NCBI GenBank assembly: GCA_025617745.1
Contig: CM046853.1
Span: 32,663,313-32,727,312, forward strand
From: Heliocidaris erythrogramma
Lineage: Eukaryota; Echinodermata; Echinoidea; Camarodonta; Echinometridae
Direction of reading: 5' to 3'
Length of the DNA stretch: 64,000 nucleotides
Shown: one piece after another, positions 11,546-22,458 of the stretch
Numbering within the stretch: position 1 is the first letter of the stretch
Layout: the number at the start of each line of letters is the position of its first letter
Translations under genes and position numbers: made by a program
Notes under the pieces: generated by a model
What the model was told of the DNA's origin: nothing
Database searches by the model: none
Seen by the model: the letters and a program-made list of their open reading frames with translations, nothing else

Positions 11546-12083
11546 TATTGTGGGATCTACCTCCCCCCCCCCCCCCCCCCCCGCTTCCGGTTCCTCTTAT
11601 GCTATCATAATATGCACTGACTCCTACGAAGTTAGTGGTTGCTCGTCGTTTGTTGTGTTTTTCTCTCAACAGGCGAAAGTGATTATGATAAGGGCGGTGC
11701 GTGACTGCGTAGATCGCAACATAGGCGGGGGCTAGGGGCTCCACCCCAGATGATTTTTTTTTGTTCTCAAATACATGTACAAATATTCTGGCAATCGTTA
11801 CCCGAATATTCCATATTCAGCCAGGGAAGTGACCAAATATGTGATTTCTATATCTAGTATATAATATTCGGTGACGACAAATCATTTTACCATGATCATA
11901 AAATGTCCTCTTCTTCGCTCACTTTGCTCGATTGCGAAATTCAGAAACTAGTTAGTTCGGACAAAAGGCGTCAGACCCCCCCCCCCCCCTCGCGAAAATG
12001 TGGCCGTTTGCGTACGATTTGAGATCGGGGCGTTATATGGTTACCCACGTTCTGTCAGATATATAAATATATATTTATTTCCA
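11546..12083. other. Intergenic, no gene seen
   Basis: Contains poly-C tracts at about 11563-11582 and 11978-11990. Overlapping short frames on both strands around 11454-11744 are driven by the poly-C tract and do not resemble protein. Nothing else is recognised. Confidence 0.4.
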
Positions 12084-12362
12084 TTAGGATGGCAATGTAA
12101 TGGATAATGAGGCACAAGTTCTCCATAACGTCCTGTCTTTAGCTGCTCTAGTTAGCTCCCGACATTCCTGACCACTTCTTGATGTTGTATTTTCGTGCCT
12201 TGTTTGAACTGCTCCTTTTTCTGCCTTTAATTCTCCTAACGCGAAGGTATTTGCCGAGCTATTCCTCCATATAGTTACATGCCCAAACCACTGCAGCTGT
12301 CTTCTTGTCCCAAATGTGATGGTGATCTTGTTCCCCAATAAATTATTAAGCGTTAACTTCAA
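12084..12362 (-). pseudogene. Non-LTR retrotransposon C-terminal fragment
   Basis: The minus-strand frame reads RRQLQWFGHVTIW and, further on, ELTRAAKDRTLWRT. Both are hallmark strings after the RT domain of LINE ORF2 proteins (RQLQWFGHV..., DR--WR). About 92 residues remain open, but no RT core is attached. It is a 5'-truncated remnant in the downstream flank of unit C. Confidence 0.7.
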
Positions 12363-14060
12363 ACATCTGAAGTGGTGTTATTGGATTGGCATACCCCTAT
12401 ATTTCATATTCTTAAATTCTTTGAAATTTATATTGACCATCCATCCCTCTCAAAGGAATGGGTTTAAGATGGTGAATGAAACCAATGACTAATTGTTTAC
12501 CTCTGGATCGGGATTTGTTTCTTTTAAAGACAGATATAAACTTTATCCTTAATCACTTTTTATAGACAAATCGCATGAAATTTACGGTCAGTTATTATCA
12601 AGAGATAAAATACATTATTTGTTCATTTAACTTGCACCGTTCATTTTCAGGACACAACTAAGCGATGATTCATAAAATAACTCGAAACACCGTTATATGC
12701 GAAGGAGACGAAATGATGCAATATTACTTAGAATAGGTATACAGTCATTTAAACAATCTTATCGTCATCATATTTCGATGTGGTGATAATCTCAATATTC
12801 ATAACTAATTTCTTCTTGATATCTTGTAACTACACTGTTGAATGAATAATAACAATAAAATAACAACTAGATTACTCGACTTGGAATAGGTAAAGAAAAC
12901 CACTAACCTAAATGGCTACCATCTTAAAAAAAAAAAAAAATTAAACGAACAAACCAAAGGGCATATCACAGGTAATTTAATTTAACTTAATTTAATTCTA
13001 TATCTAAATATCTATATGTCAGGGCAATGTATTAAATCCTATTTTCGCACAATAAAAAATGCAAACGACATGAAATAATCAAATTTCATCCCATCTAATT
13101 TTCAAATAATGTTGATCATTTGAATAAGAGATATTATATACATGTACTATCTGTCATGTGCATTTGATACAATAAGCATACAATGTACTTACATAAATAC
13201 GATGACCTTCATATTTGGCGAGTATAGTATGATGTTACCTACTTTCATGCATTCAAACATTGTCTTCAATATAAAATTAAATTAACTAACTAAAAAATGA
13301 AATCTCACAAAAATATGCCTCTACTAAAAATGCCTAAAATCACTGCTAATCCCCCTGCTATGGACCATCCACTTTTGCAAAAAAAAAGTAATCATCGTAA
13401 TGAAGATTTGATCATTTGAAAGGTATACAGATAAAAAACAAACTTATGCCCAGTACCATGTGAAAGGGAAATGACTACATCATCTATGATTTCAAGGTAA
13501 TAAGTATAGCGCACTACGAATTATTCTCAATTATACTTTCAAAAAATGGCATATCTTTTCCTTAATCAACCCTAAATATTTTCTACAGTAGTCTTTCTTA
13601 CATTACAAAAATAAATAAATAGTATACATAGGCCTCACTGCCCTGATCAGATTGAAAGAAGTTTTTTTTTCAATCGCAAGAAACTTTCACCATCCTGTTT
13701 TTCTTATTTTTCTGCTTTCACACAAATCATCTTCTTACCAAGGTTGGATTGCCCTTTAATGAAGTGAAGTCATGCTAAAACTTCGTAATTACGCATATGT
13801 AGAAAGAATCAATACACGGATCTTACAATTTCAGTGATATCTGATTTGAATGACAATTAATGTTATATGTCTATACTACACAAAATTTACAATTATTCAA
13901 AAAACCGCAGTACTGAAAATATCTTTTCGCATATAGTTTCCTCGCATATTCATTATTATATAAATAATATTCATAAACAGTCAATATTTTTACAACGAAA
14001 ATACCCGATACCCAAAAAGGCTACCGGTAAAGAAAGTGAAGATTTTTTTTTTTTTAATTC
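12363..14060. other. Downstream flank of CSD unit C (segmental duplication with unit D)
   Basis: From about 12760 the sequence runs parallel to 22410-24500. Matched strings include 'taatttcttctt', 'aacctaaatggcta', 'tcacaaaaatatgcct', 'atcccctgctatg' and 'tgatttgaatgacaat'. TTGA at 12826-12829 is the apparent unoccupied site of the element that fills unit D at 22459-23080. No exon is present except the J-exon fossil that follows. Confidence 0.65.
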
Positions 14061-14148
14061 GACGACAATGAGTTTTTCTTTTATGTATCTGTCACTGACA
14101 TGATTGATGATCTCCTCTATGAGGTTTAGAACCTCTTGCCGTGGACCT
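14061..14148 (-). pseudogene. Fossil of a J-domain gene last exon, downstream of CSD copy C
   Basis: Read on the minus strand, VHGKRF is followed by a frameshift and then EEIINHVSDRYIKEK. This corresponds to VHGKKWYYFTEEITKCLNDKYMKEK at the end of the intact gene at 27709-28082, quoted here only for its order: VHGKK, EEI, DKYMKEK. Nucleotide identity is also visible ('gatctcctctatgagg' against 'aatctcctctgtgaag'). It has stops and a frameshift, and lies 100 bp beyond the stop of copy C. Confidence 0.75.
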
Positions 14149-14247
14149 CTCTCTCTCTCTCTCTCTCGTTTAAGTACATAACATTCAGTGCTGGATCAGT
14201 ACCCCTATGAACAGGGGGCGGGGAAGGGTGGCCTGCAGTCAAAGACA

Positions 14248-15057
14248 TCACCAGCCACCATCATCACTTTCCTTCCATCCATGTCCACGCCAAGAACCCT
14301 CGCCTCGACGGTTGCGATCTCTTGCATTAAGCCGTTGTCGTCGTCCTTTCCGATTATCCGCTCTTCCCCTTTCTCTTTGTCGGGTCGAACCAATCCCAGA
14401 ACCTTTCCTTCGAGAAAGATTTTCATTGTACTCCGAGTCCATACGTACCTCCACATCTTGATTCAAAATATGAACCGATTCTGCCCTGTACCCTTGCCTG
14501 TGCGGAGCGCGATACAAATCATATTTCACCCTGTCTCCAACTCGAATAGGGTCGCCTAGTCCCCGATTTTTTTTTGAAACCTTAGGGGTGAGGAAAAATA
14601 CATCCCTGTTTATATCATCCTCTAGTATGAGCCCAAAGCCGCCTGGGTATGGACACTGCTTCACTACTCCAGTTACATCCGATTCAATGAGCTTTTTAGA
14701 CTCACCGTCAGAGTCAGAGTCGGAGTCAGAGTCAAAATAAGCATGACAAGAGGCCAAGTCAGATTCAGAATTCTCATTTATAATCTGAACCGATTTTGCT
14801 TTGAATCCATTAGGACCTAGATACAGATCATGTATCACTTTATCTCCCTCTCGTATAGGGCTACCAAATCGCCGATTATTTGAGACTGCAGAGATGTGGA
14901 AATATACACCATCATCATCGGTTTCATCATCCGTTACGTCCATTATGAACCCATAGCCGCCCGCGTCAATATACCGATACACGATTCCAATTACATTCGA
15001 TGCTATGAACTTTAGAAATTTAGAGTCACGATTATTCCTCTTTCTGCCTTGAGACAT
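14248..15057 (-). CDS. CSD copy C, tandem double cold-shock-domain protein
   Basis: 269 residues starting MSQGRKRNNRD in a good CACC-ATG context. CSD1 spans about residues 19-93, with RNP1-like GGYGFI (33-38) and RNP2-like VYFHIS (51-56), plus an acidic insertion DDETDDDG between them. A DSDSDSDSD linker (109-117) leads to CSD2 at about 126-198. There RNP1 is GGFGLI and RNP2 is VFFLTP, so the usual His is lost and nucleic-acid contacts may be weaker. The tail has GIGSTRQRE and an Arg-rich segment ending SWRGHGWKE. It is intact, intronless and on the same strand as A, B and D. Single-stranded nucleic-acid binding is expected from the fold; the biological role is unknown. Confidence 0.88.
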   Translation of the reverse strand: MSQGRKRNNRDSKFLKFIASNVIGIVYRYIDAGGYGFIMDVTDDETDDDGVYFHISAVSNNRRFGSPIREGDKVIHDLYLGPNGFKAKSVQIINENSESDLASCHAYFDSDSDSDSDGESKKLIESDVTGVVKQCPYPGGFGLILEDDINRDVFFLTPKVSKKNRGLGDPIRVGDRVKYDLYRAPHRQGYRAESVHILNQDVEVRMDSEYNENLSRRKGSGIGSTRQRERGRADNRKGRRQRLNARDRNRRGEGSWRGHGWKESDDGGW

Positions 15058-15302
15058 GGTGCTTTTGCTGCTTCAAGAAAAATCTATTTCCGAGTATTTG
15101 ATCACTGTCTTAATTCCAACGTATTGGAGATTAATGAAAAATGAAGAATGCCATACATAACAATGTCACAAACAACTGACACATCCACTATATTCCTTAC
15201 AAGAGCGGAACGGAAATACATGTGTTATGTAGGCTACTTTCACAATCTGAAATAATAAATCATATTCATGTAGATGTACAGACATACAGTTGATTCGCAC
15301 GT
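15058..15302 (-). promoter_or_regulatory. Upstream region of CSD copy C
   Basis: The proximal 30 bp resemble those of copy A ('ctgcttcaagaaaaatctat'). The 'aacaactgacac' string at about 15171 is also found upstream of copy B near 10420. No core promoter element is confidently identified. Confidence 0.3.
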
Positions 15303-15303
15303 A

Positions 15304-15345
15304 CTGAAAAAAACTGGGGGCTACAGCCCCCACTTTTTTTCAGTA
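15304..15345. other. Perfect hairpin
   Basis: A near-perfect inverted repeat: 'actgaaaaaaactggggg' faces 'cccccactttttttcagt' around a four-base loop region. It could form a strong cruciform or hairpin. It is too short to call a transposon. Confidence 0.6.
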
Positions 15346-16139
15346 AACACGTGCAAACGTATGGCAGTGCAAAAATGTGGTAATACACGCAGCCCCCCCC
15401 CCCCCCCCCCACTAAGCCCCTCCACTTTCCAAGACATTCCGCGGCGCCTGTGATATGTGTTGAGAAATATTGGAAATTGTTGCGTTGTTGCGAGTCCGTC
15501 CATCATACCGCGCATTCGTGTATGACGTTTTGTTTAGCTTATGACGAGTATCGATCCGACAAACATGAAAAAAGCTTGAATTACAAAATTAAATCACTTA
15601 TTATGAACTAATCGTTATAAGTTATAAATTTAATAATTATATAAAGCATCGTAATATAGATTTGTCTTTGATATAAGATATTTCATATGTTATATGATGT
15701 ATTCAAAGAAGAATAAATAATCATCTTTCTTAACAATTTATCGTTAAGATAGGTTTCCATGACGTCATGTAAAAAGGTCGATATATAATATTCTATTCTA
15801 GGAAAGGATATTAATAAACGGCCTATGTATACGAAGCGTAGGATAAACAAAACACTAAAATAAATATACGATAGCCTATCAAAAAAACTTGCACAACGGA
15901 TTACCAAGACAGGGTAAGCAATTAAAAAAAAATGCTAGAAAAGCAGACACGGTTTTAAGAACTTAGCGGGCATGTAAATATTGCCAGTACGTTCTATAAC
16001 AGAGTTGATTTAGTTATGAAACAATTATTCCATACTGTTAAATAGTAGTCAATAGACTATAGTACCATTGCGAACCAGCTAGGGAATGGTTTCTTTACAT
16101 AGTATTGAAGCAATATTTAATTTGTAATTCCTCTAATAC
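15346..16139. other. Intergenic, no gene seen
   Basis: A C tract at about 15393-15410 is followed by AT-rich sequence. No coding or RNA feature is recognised. Confidence 0.4.
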
Positions 16140-17010
16140 ATATTTCCAAGCTGCATATAGATTTCAAATCCAAATTCAGGGCGAGAGGCATAAATAGTCA
16201 AATATGACTGAAGTGCCTTAAAGCCTAATTAAAAAAAATAAAAAAAGAGCTCGGCTGGCTCATTCCCCACAGAACTTCCCTCTCCCCACAACAACCCCCC
16301 CCCCCCCCCCTTGTTGTCCTTGGTTAGTATTCTCGGTACAGAACTTACTACGCAAATTGGTAAGAACTTAGAAGAATTAGCATGTTGTATAACACAAGAC
16401 CCATTCTTTCTCTTTGAAACTTAATTAAATTATAAAATAATTAAAAAAAACATTATCTCTTAGGAAATATTAAGCTATATTGATAACGAGCATTAAAACA
16501 CATGATACAATACTAGGAAAATGTTATACAGTAATAATAATTACATAATAACTTATTGATTGTAATAGTGGCCAGTTTTGTGAATGATTTAAAATGTTGA
16601 ATAAAAGATGAGTTTTGGTTTTTTAGTTCAAACCTAAATCTTTATCCAAATCCTGTGTTTTTCTTTGTTAACTCCTTTTACGCCCAATCACCAATTTTAA
16701 TCATATACTTTTATTACAACGAATCTAAGTCTGGTATAACTTTAGTAGCGAGTCTTCATAAATCGGCATCCTTGACAAAAGATATATAAAATAAAATATT
16801 TGATATGAAAAGCTAAAATTCAATAATAAATAATTGTCGCCCTCTATCGGCGACAAGGCAGGGGGGGGGGGGGGTGGTTGTGGGGAGAGGGAAGTTCTGT
16901 GGGGAATGAGCCAGCCGAGCTCTTTTTTAATTTTTTTTTAATTAGGCTTTAAGGCACTTCAGTCATATTTGACTATTTATGCCTCTCGCGCTGAATTTGG
17001 ATTTGAAATC
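16140..17010. repeat. Inverted repeat arms flanking the start of a LINE fragment
   Basis: The left arm (about 16140-16310) and right arm (about 16862-17010) are reverse complements. 'ccgagctc' and 'aaatagtcaaatatgact' have matching partners on the other side, as do 'ggaatgagccagccgagct' and the poly-C/poly-G cores. About 550 bp of AT-rich DNA separates the arms. The right arm runs into the coding sequence of the RNase H-like ORF, so that part of the ORF exists twice in opposite orientations. Confidence 0.75.
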
Positions 17011-17661
17011 TGTTCAGTGGTCATTTTTAGCGACTCATTGTCAGCCCTTCAAATGATCGACTCATACTTTATTAGATGCGCTATTGTCAATGAAATCTTA
17101 CACAAAATTCATAATTTTTTGTCAAAGGATATTCTTGTCTTTTTTGAATGGATTCCATCTCACTGTGATATTAACGGCAATGAAATAGTTGATAGGGCTG
17201 CCAAGAAAGGCGCTCTGAAAAATCATTTAGACATTGTTTTATCTAACACTACAAGCGAACTTGCATGCTCTCGGTTGGATTATTATAAAAATATTTGGCA
17301 AAATGAATGGAATAGTTCAGAAAAGGGAAGATTTCTATATGCTCTGCAGGACAAGGTTACCGAGCAGGCATACAGAAAAGGCTTGTCTCGGAGAGATGAA
17401 TGCCTGATCCAACAACTGAGAGTAGGTAAGTGTACATTAAATTTCTATATGTTACAAATCAATCAGCATTCTTCCGGTCTTTGCGAAGTGTTTGAAACTA
17501 TCGAACACTTCATTTTATATTGTTCAAAATACGAAAAAGAGAGACACATAATGATCAGAAAGTTAAAACTCAATAACCCAACCCTAAAGCAACTTTTGAC
17601 TAACCCTGATTATATTCGGGAATTATTATGTTATGTACATGCCACTAACCGTTTTGGTTAG
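16969..17661 (+). pseudogene. Non-LTR retrotransposon fragment with RNase H domain
   Basis: A 230-codon open frame carries an RNase H signature: FSDSLSALQMI (catalytic Asp region), EWIPSHCDINGNE and VDRAAKKGA. Towards the C-terminus there is a Cys/His cluster, CEVFETIEHFILYC, of the type found at the end of I-clade LINE ORF2. No RT domain precedes it, so it is 5'-truncated. The open state suggests fairly recent insertion. The ATG is not a real start; the frame is cut by the inverted-repeat arm. Confidence 0.8.
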
Positions 17662-18506
17662 TCTCCTTTTTCCATGAACAGTTAGTATCGCGCGCATTGC
17701 ATTTATCTCACAATTCTTAAACTGGATTATTGTATTTTGCTATTTCGCTTCGGCTTTCGTGTACTAATTTGTTTTTCACTAATGATTTCATGCAACTAAT
17801 AATCACCAAATGGATCGACGTTTTACGTGGGCCTTCCTTAGCCGAAGTCCCACTGACGAAAGTGGCTGGCGCGTATAATCTGGAGAGATTGAAGTGCGCC
17901 ATCATATTCAACTACAACAACTACAAGCAATACGAAGAGTTCTCAGTCCCGAAATAAAGCACGCATAATAAGCCAGTTCGGGGTTAGCGCATGGTACAAA
18001 TGACCCCAAATATCCACAGATATTTTAGACATGGAGGGTCCCTTTATGTGCACTTCAGAAAAAATAACTCTGGGAGTGATAGAGGTGCCTCATGAATAGC
18101 TTTTGTTTCCCCCTTTAAAAAGAATACTTCCACCTGCTTTTTCATGGAATGCACCATTAGTGCATAATTGAATAATGATTACATGACGTTCATGAGCACA
18201 TATCGAATATTAGTGTCAGTGGGTTTTAGAATTTGGTACAGATGACCTTTATGTACTCATGCTCAGATTGCATCTCCGAAATGGCTTATTATATTGTGGT
18301 ATATGTCGATCGGCCGAGAGGGAAAGGTTGCTTATAATCTTTATCAAAATGTTTGTATTTTTTATTTTATTTATTTTTTCATTTTTTCTGTATCCACCTC
18401 TGGAATAGAATAGAATATTTCTTATTTGTGGAAGGGGCGGGGGTGTACCGTACCCCCCCCCCCCTCGCATTCAAAGGATTTATATTCGTACGGAAAACAA
18501 AGCTGG
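17662..18506. other. Possible LINE 3' tail and intergenic DNA
   Basis: Follows the RNase H fragment. A 75-codon plus-strand frame at 17730-17957 is not recognised. The rest shows no gene. A C tract lies at about 18453-18465. Confidence 0.35.
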
Positions 18507-18992
18507 TAGGTTAATGGCTATAATGCACTTCGTTTAATGATCCAGGTCTTAACAAAATTCAGCGGAAGAGTTAAATGGATATAGGAACTGCAAAGGCGAA
18601 TTTCCGCGGGGCACTTCCGCCCCCCCCCCCCCCTTTAGGCCTGATGACCCTTCTCAATGATTCTACGTGCTGATACGTACACTCTCAGAAATGTTAGTTA
18701 AAAATCATTAGGTTGGTTCAAACATGTTGGTTAAAACAAAACTGTATGTAAAACATATGGGGATTTTTTTTTAACCAACAGTTGCTAGGTTCATATTTGA
18801 ACCAACCTAAAATCTTTTCTGAGAGTGTAGGGCAGGGGTGGGGGGCAATAAATACCGAGTCGAATGACAGAAAGGTGGATGAGAAAGAAAAGGAGATATG
18901 AAATAGAATATTGCGGAGGAAGATACACTTTCCTACAGCTACAACGTGGGATATACCCCCTCGCTCCCACAAATTTCGTCCATCTATATACT
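18507..18992 (+). repeat. Dispersed repeat R3, copy 1, with nested MITE
   Basis: Matches 30895-31285 in the same orientation: 'aatgcacttcgttt/gaatgatcca', 'aaattcagcggaagagt', 'atggatataggaactgca', 'gatgagaaagaaaaggaga' and 'gggatataccccctcgctc'. The MITE at 18680-18827 is absent from the second copy, so it inserted later. Confidence 0.8.
18680..18827. mobile_element. TA-flanked MITE nested in R3
   Basis: Terminal inverted repeats CACTCTCAGAAA and TTTCTGAGAGTG are bordered by TA on both sides (18678-18679, 18828-18829). Subterminal 'ttaggttggttcaaa' is matched by 'tttgaaccaacctaa'. TA duplication and small size fit a mariner/Tc1-type non-autonomous element. Confidence 0.8.
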
Positions 18993-19886
18993 CTCTGTCG
19001 GCAAAAAAAAATGAGGGGAAAAGGGAAAGGGAAGAGGAAAGATAAAAGGAAAGGGAGAAAAGAGAAAAGAGAAGGGAAAAAATAAAAGAAAAAAGAAAAG
19101 AAAAACAATAAGAAAAGGGGGAAGAAGGAAAAGAAAAGGGAAGGAAAGAAAGAAAAGGAAAAAATGGCATTATATTTTGCTCGCTTGCAGGAACACTGGT
19201 ATTTAAATAATACTTTAATATTAAAGGCGTCCCCCTTTGGCAATGGGCTGCAGCCCCCCTTCCCCCGAGGATTTTCAAATGTTCCGATATTCATATTCGG
19301 GCAGCTAGGTGCTGGAATATCCTTCGCGCGGGAGGGGGGAAACTTCCCCCTCCCTCCCTTCATCACCAATTTCACACGCTTCGCGTGCTCACAACCGCCC
19401 CCTAAAATGAAATCCTGGCTACGCGGTTGGATTCTTCACGTCTTCCCCCCCCCCCCCCCCATTGAAAAATCCTGGGTACACCTATGCATACACAAGTTAC
19501 ATGATATTATTATATGGAAACCTTGCAATGCTTCACAAAAAATGGATATTCCAGCACCTCGCTGCCCGAATATGAATATCGGAACTTTTGAAAGTCCTCG
19601 GGGGAAGGGGGCTGCAGCCCATTGCCAAAGGGGGACGCCTTTAATATCAAAGTATTGAAATTCCAGTGTTCTTGCGAGCGAGCAGAAATAATGCCATTTT
19701 TCCTTCTCTTTCTTTCCTTCCCTTTTCTTTTCCTTCTTATTTCCCGTTTGTTTGTTTTGGTGGTTTTTCTTTTCTTTCACTTTTCTTTTTTCTTTTTTTT
19801 TTCCTTCTCCTTTCTCTTTTCTCCTTTTCCTTTTATCTTTCCTCTTCCCTTTCCCTTTTCTCCCATTTCTTTTTCTGCCGACAGAG
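18993..19886. mobile_element. Palindromic element with purine/pyrimidine arms
   Basis: An inverted repeat of about 330-bp arms. 'ctctgtcggcaaaa' at the left edge mirrors 'tctgccgacagag' at the right. Inside lies a purine-only run (about 19010-19165), mirrored by a pyrimidine-only run (about 19700-19870). 'ggcgtccccctttggcaatg' and 'ggtgctggaatatcc' pair with their complements at about 19625-19640 and 19544-19559. Long open frames over the runs are compositional artefacts. Confidence 0.75.
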
Positions 19887-20401
19887 GTGGCGCATTTGCC
19901 GCCAAACCCCCCCCCCCCTACCCCCTAGCGACGCCCCTGTCTACATCTGCGATTTTCTTTTATTATTTGTGGGGGATTAGGGTGCAGCATTTTGTCGGCA
20001 AATTTGGGTGTCACACCCTAAGAATTTGTCGGCAAATTTGGGTGTTACCCCCCCCCCCCCCCCCCCCCCATTCAAAATGTTCTAGCGACACCCCAGAGGA
20101 TGGGGAGTAACATCGCGTTCGGATATTGGATGGGATTCGATTGAGCCGCACCGGGCACGTGTGGTAGCGCGAGCTAGCTTGCTATAGCGCCACCTTTAGG
20201 CCGAGAAAAAAAGAGGAACGTATTTTTTTTCAGAGTAAAATGGTTTTTATCAGAGTGAATGGTTTTCGTGAAAAGGAATGATTTCTACGCACATGTATAT
20301 TATATGAGAGGAATGTACATGCAGGTCTAGATCGGGGTCTAGATGCATGACAAGCAAAGTTGTTTCGAGACAATAGGCCTATAAATGGAATGCATTTTTC
20401 T
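19887..20401. other. Intergenic, no gene seen
   Basis: C tracts at about 19907-19918 and 20048-20069, and a short tandem duplication of 'gtcggcaaatttgggtgt' (about 19994-20045). No gene is recognised. Confidence 0.4.
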
Positions 20402-20886
20402 TTTAAAGGGATACGCCATCAGGCCGCCGTGGGAAAAGTCGGGATTGCGTAAGCCCCATTGACTCATACACAAACTTTGTGCGTCGAACACGTCCGTTGG
20501 ACTAAGTGGGATTACATTTCGACTGCGCGAAGCCGACCGAATCTCGCACGAGAGCTCGAGTCCAGGCAGAGGATGCTTGTTGTGCGGCGACCAGTCTGTC
20601 CGAAGTTTGAGCCCCGCGGGGCAACTGCATGATCAGGTAGAAGAGTAACGACAACCTGTGATTTGAATGCCATTTTGTGTCCACTATTACGTAACATTTC
20701 AATTCAATTCCGATGAGCACCTGGGTGTTCTCAATAGAAAGAAATTCGAACGCCATTTTGTGTCCAGAAAAGTCAGACGTCCATGTCGCTACTCTTCTAT
20801 ATAAAGGTACTCTAATCAGGTAACGATCAGGGTGCCCTCTCGCGGCATAAAAACGTCCACAATCTGCGGTTGAGTATCCCTTTAAA
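20402..20886. mobile_element. TTAA-flanked MITE-like element, ~0.48 kb
   Basis: A perfect 13-bp terminal inverted repeat TTTAAAGGGATAC / GTATCCCTTTAAA includes TTAA at each end, the target of piggyBac-type elements. 'cgccattttgtgtcca' occurs twice inside. There is no transposase. Short frames within it are not recognised. Confidence 0.65.
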
Positions 20887-21585
20887 GGTGTTACTCGGAG
20901 ATGTACAAACAAATCAAAGTGCAATAAATTTGGTATCAACGGAAAGGGGAAGATGCCCTAAAACATTCCATCAACATTCGAAATCCATAGGTTTTCATAA
21001 ATTAATATTATTCTGTTTCAAATGTGTGCCAAAATATTCGGATATTTTCGCCCCGCGAGCAGTTTCTTTTTCAACCTTGGAAATGTGACGTAATACTCGG
21101 GACACACTTGCTTGCTTCTAGTTAGCTCACGATCAGGTCAATACAGCGCGCGCACATAACGTTCACGGTTCGAGGTACTGATTTCTTCCAATCTTTGATT
21201 TTGGCACTGATTCAGATGTTAGAACCTGTAATCACACCGTCATTCCATCAATCACTGGGTGAATCACTGCAGCAGCCACACACACATATACGATTCATAC
21301 AGCTACAGTACGGTGAAGTCGTATACCGTAAGCTAGCTGTCCCGAGAATGACGTCATTTTTCTAGTGCAAGAATTCTCGCTTTCGTGGCTCATCTGAGAC
21401 CCTGTGAGGGGTCTTGAAAAAATGTCCTGATAATCTTTTTGAACAAGCTTACATCTCTAAAATTTAATTTCATCGTATTCTTTGGGGGGATTAGCTTTCA
21501 AAAAATGTATAATTTGTCCTATTTCTTATTTTATTGCACATTAATTTTCTCCGGTTATCTGCTTTAAAGTGGAATTCATTCCCTC
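20887..21585. other. Intergenic, no gene seen
   Basis: Slightly GC-richer stretch (21100-21340) with a 'gcgcgcgcaca' run. No exon with usable splice sites was recognised. Confidence 0.35.
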
Positions 21586-21930
21586 TTGAAAGTGAAATGA
21601 ATTTTTGTGAAAAGTGAAATTATTTTTTGTGAAAAGTGAAATGAAATTTTGTGAAAAGTGAAATGTATTTTTGTTAAAAAGTGAAATGAAATTTGGTTAA
21701 AAGTGAAATGTAATTTTGTAAAATGTGAAATGAGTTCTGTTAAAAGTGAAAAAATATTTTTGTGAAAAAGTGACATGAAAATTTGTGAAAAAGTGAAATA
21801 AAATTTTGTGAAAAGTGAAATGTAGTTGTTAAGAGTGAAATATATATTGGCTGGAGTGAAATGGGTTTGTAAAAGATAAACATATATTTGTTAAAGTGAA
21901 ATATATTTTGTACTGATGTTGAAGGTCTTA
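21586..21930 (+). repeat. Tandem repeat, ~20-bp GTGAAATG unit
   Basis: Roughly fifteen degenerate units of 'gtgaaaagtgaaatgaattt' type, with indels of a few bases. Low-complexity frames on the minus strand (repeating HFTK) are an artefact of the array. Confidence 0.8.
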
Positions 21931-22458
21931 CAAGGTGAATAAAATTTTAATGTGAAAGAACTAATCCATCGTGTGGGGGTGAGGGTATGTAATAGGGTGC
22001 AATAATCAATACGTTACCTCATCCTCTCTCTCAGTCTCTCTCTCTCTCTCTCTCCTTTCCTGTCTTTTCCTACTTTTTATCGCCATTCGTTGGGAGTGGA
22101 TTAGGGCATGTGCCCCTCGTTAACGTTCCACCCATTAGTTTAAAAGTACAAACACTTACCAGGAAATTAGATGTAACGCGTATCACGTGTTATAATACAT
22201 GCTGTGCTCCGAACTAGTCATGCATGGGGGTTTTACCCACAGAAATCATAACATTTTTTCTTTTAATTATTAAAACATATCGATATGCGGTACAACAGGA
22301 TCGAAATCTATTTTTCTTGTGAGAGCGCACGATGTTGCTGCGCTACCACTGACTACGTCAAAAATATCATTTTACTGTCATAAAGTATCTTTTTCTTTTG
22401 TCTTATTATAATCACATTTCGATGATAGGACGATAATCTATAAATAATTTCTTCTTAA

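Noticed and set aside
18718..19980. Long Phe/Ser/Leu-rich ORFs suggesting membrane proteins
   Set aside because: They arise from the pyrimidine-only arms of the palindrome at 18993-19886.
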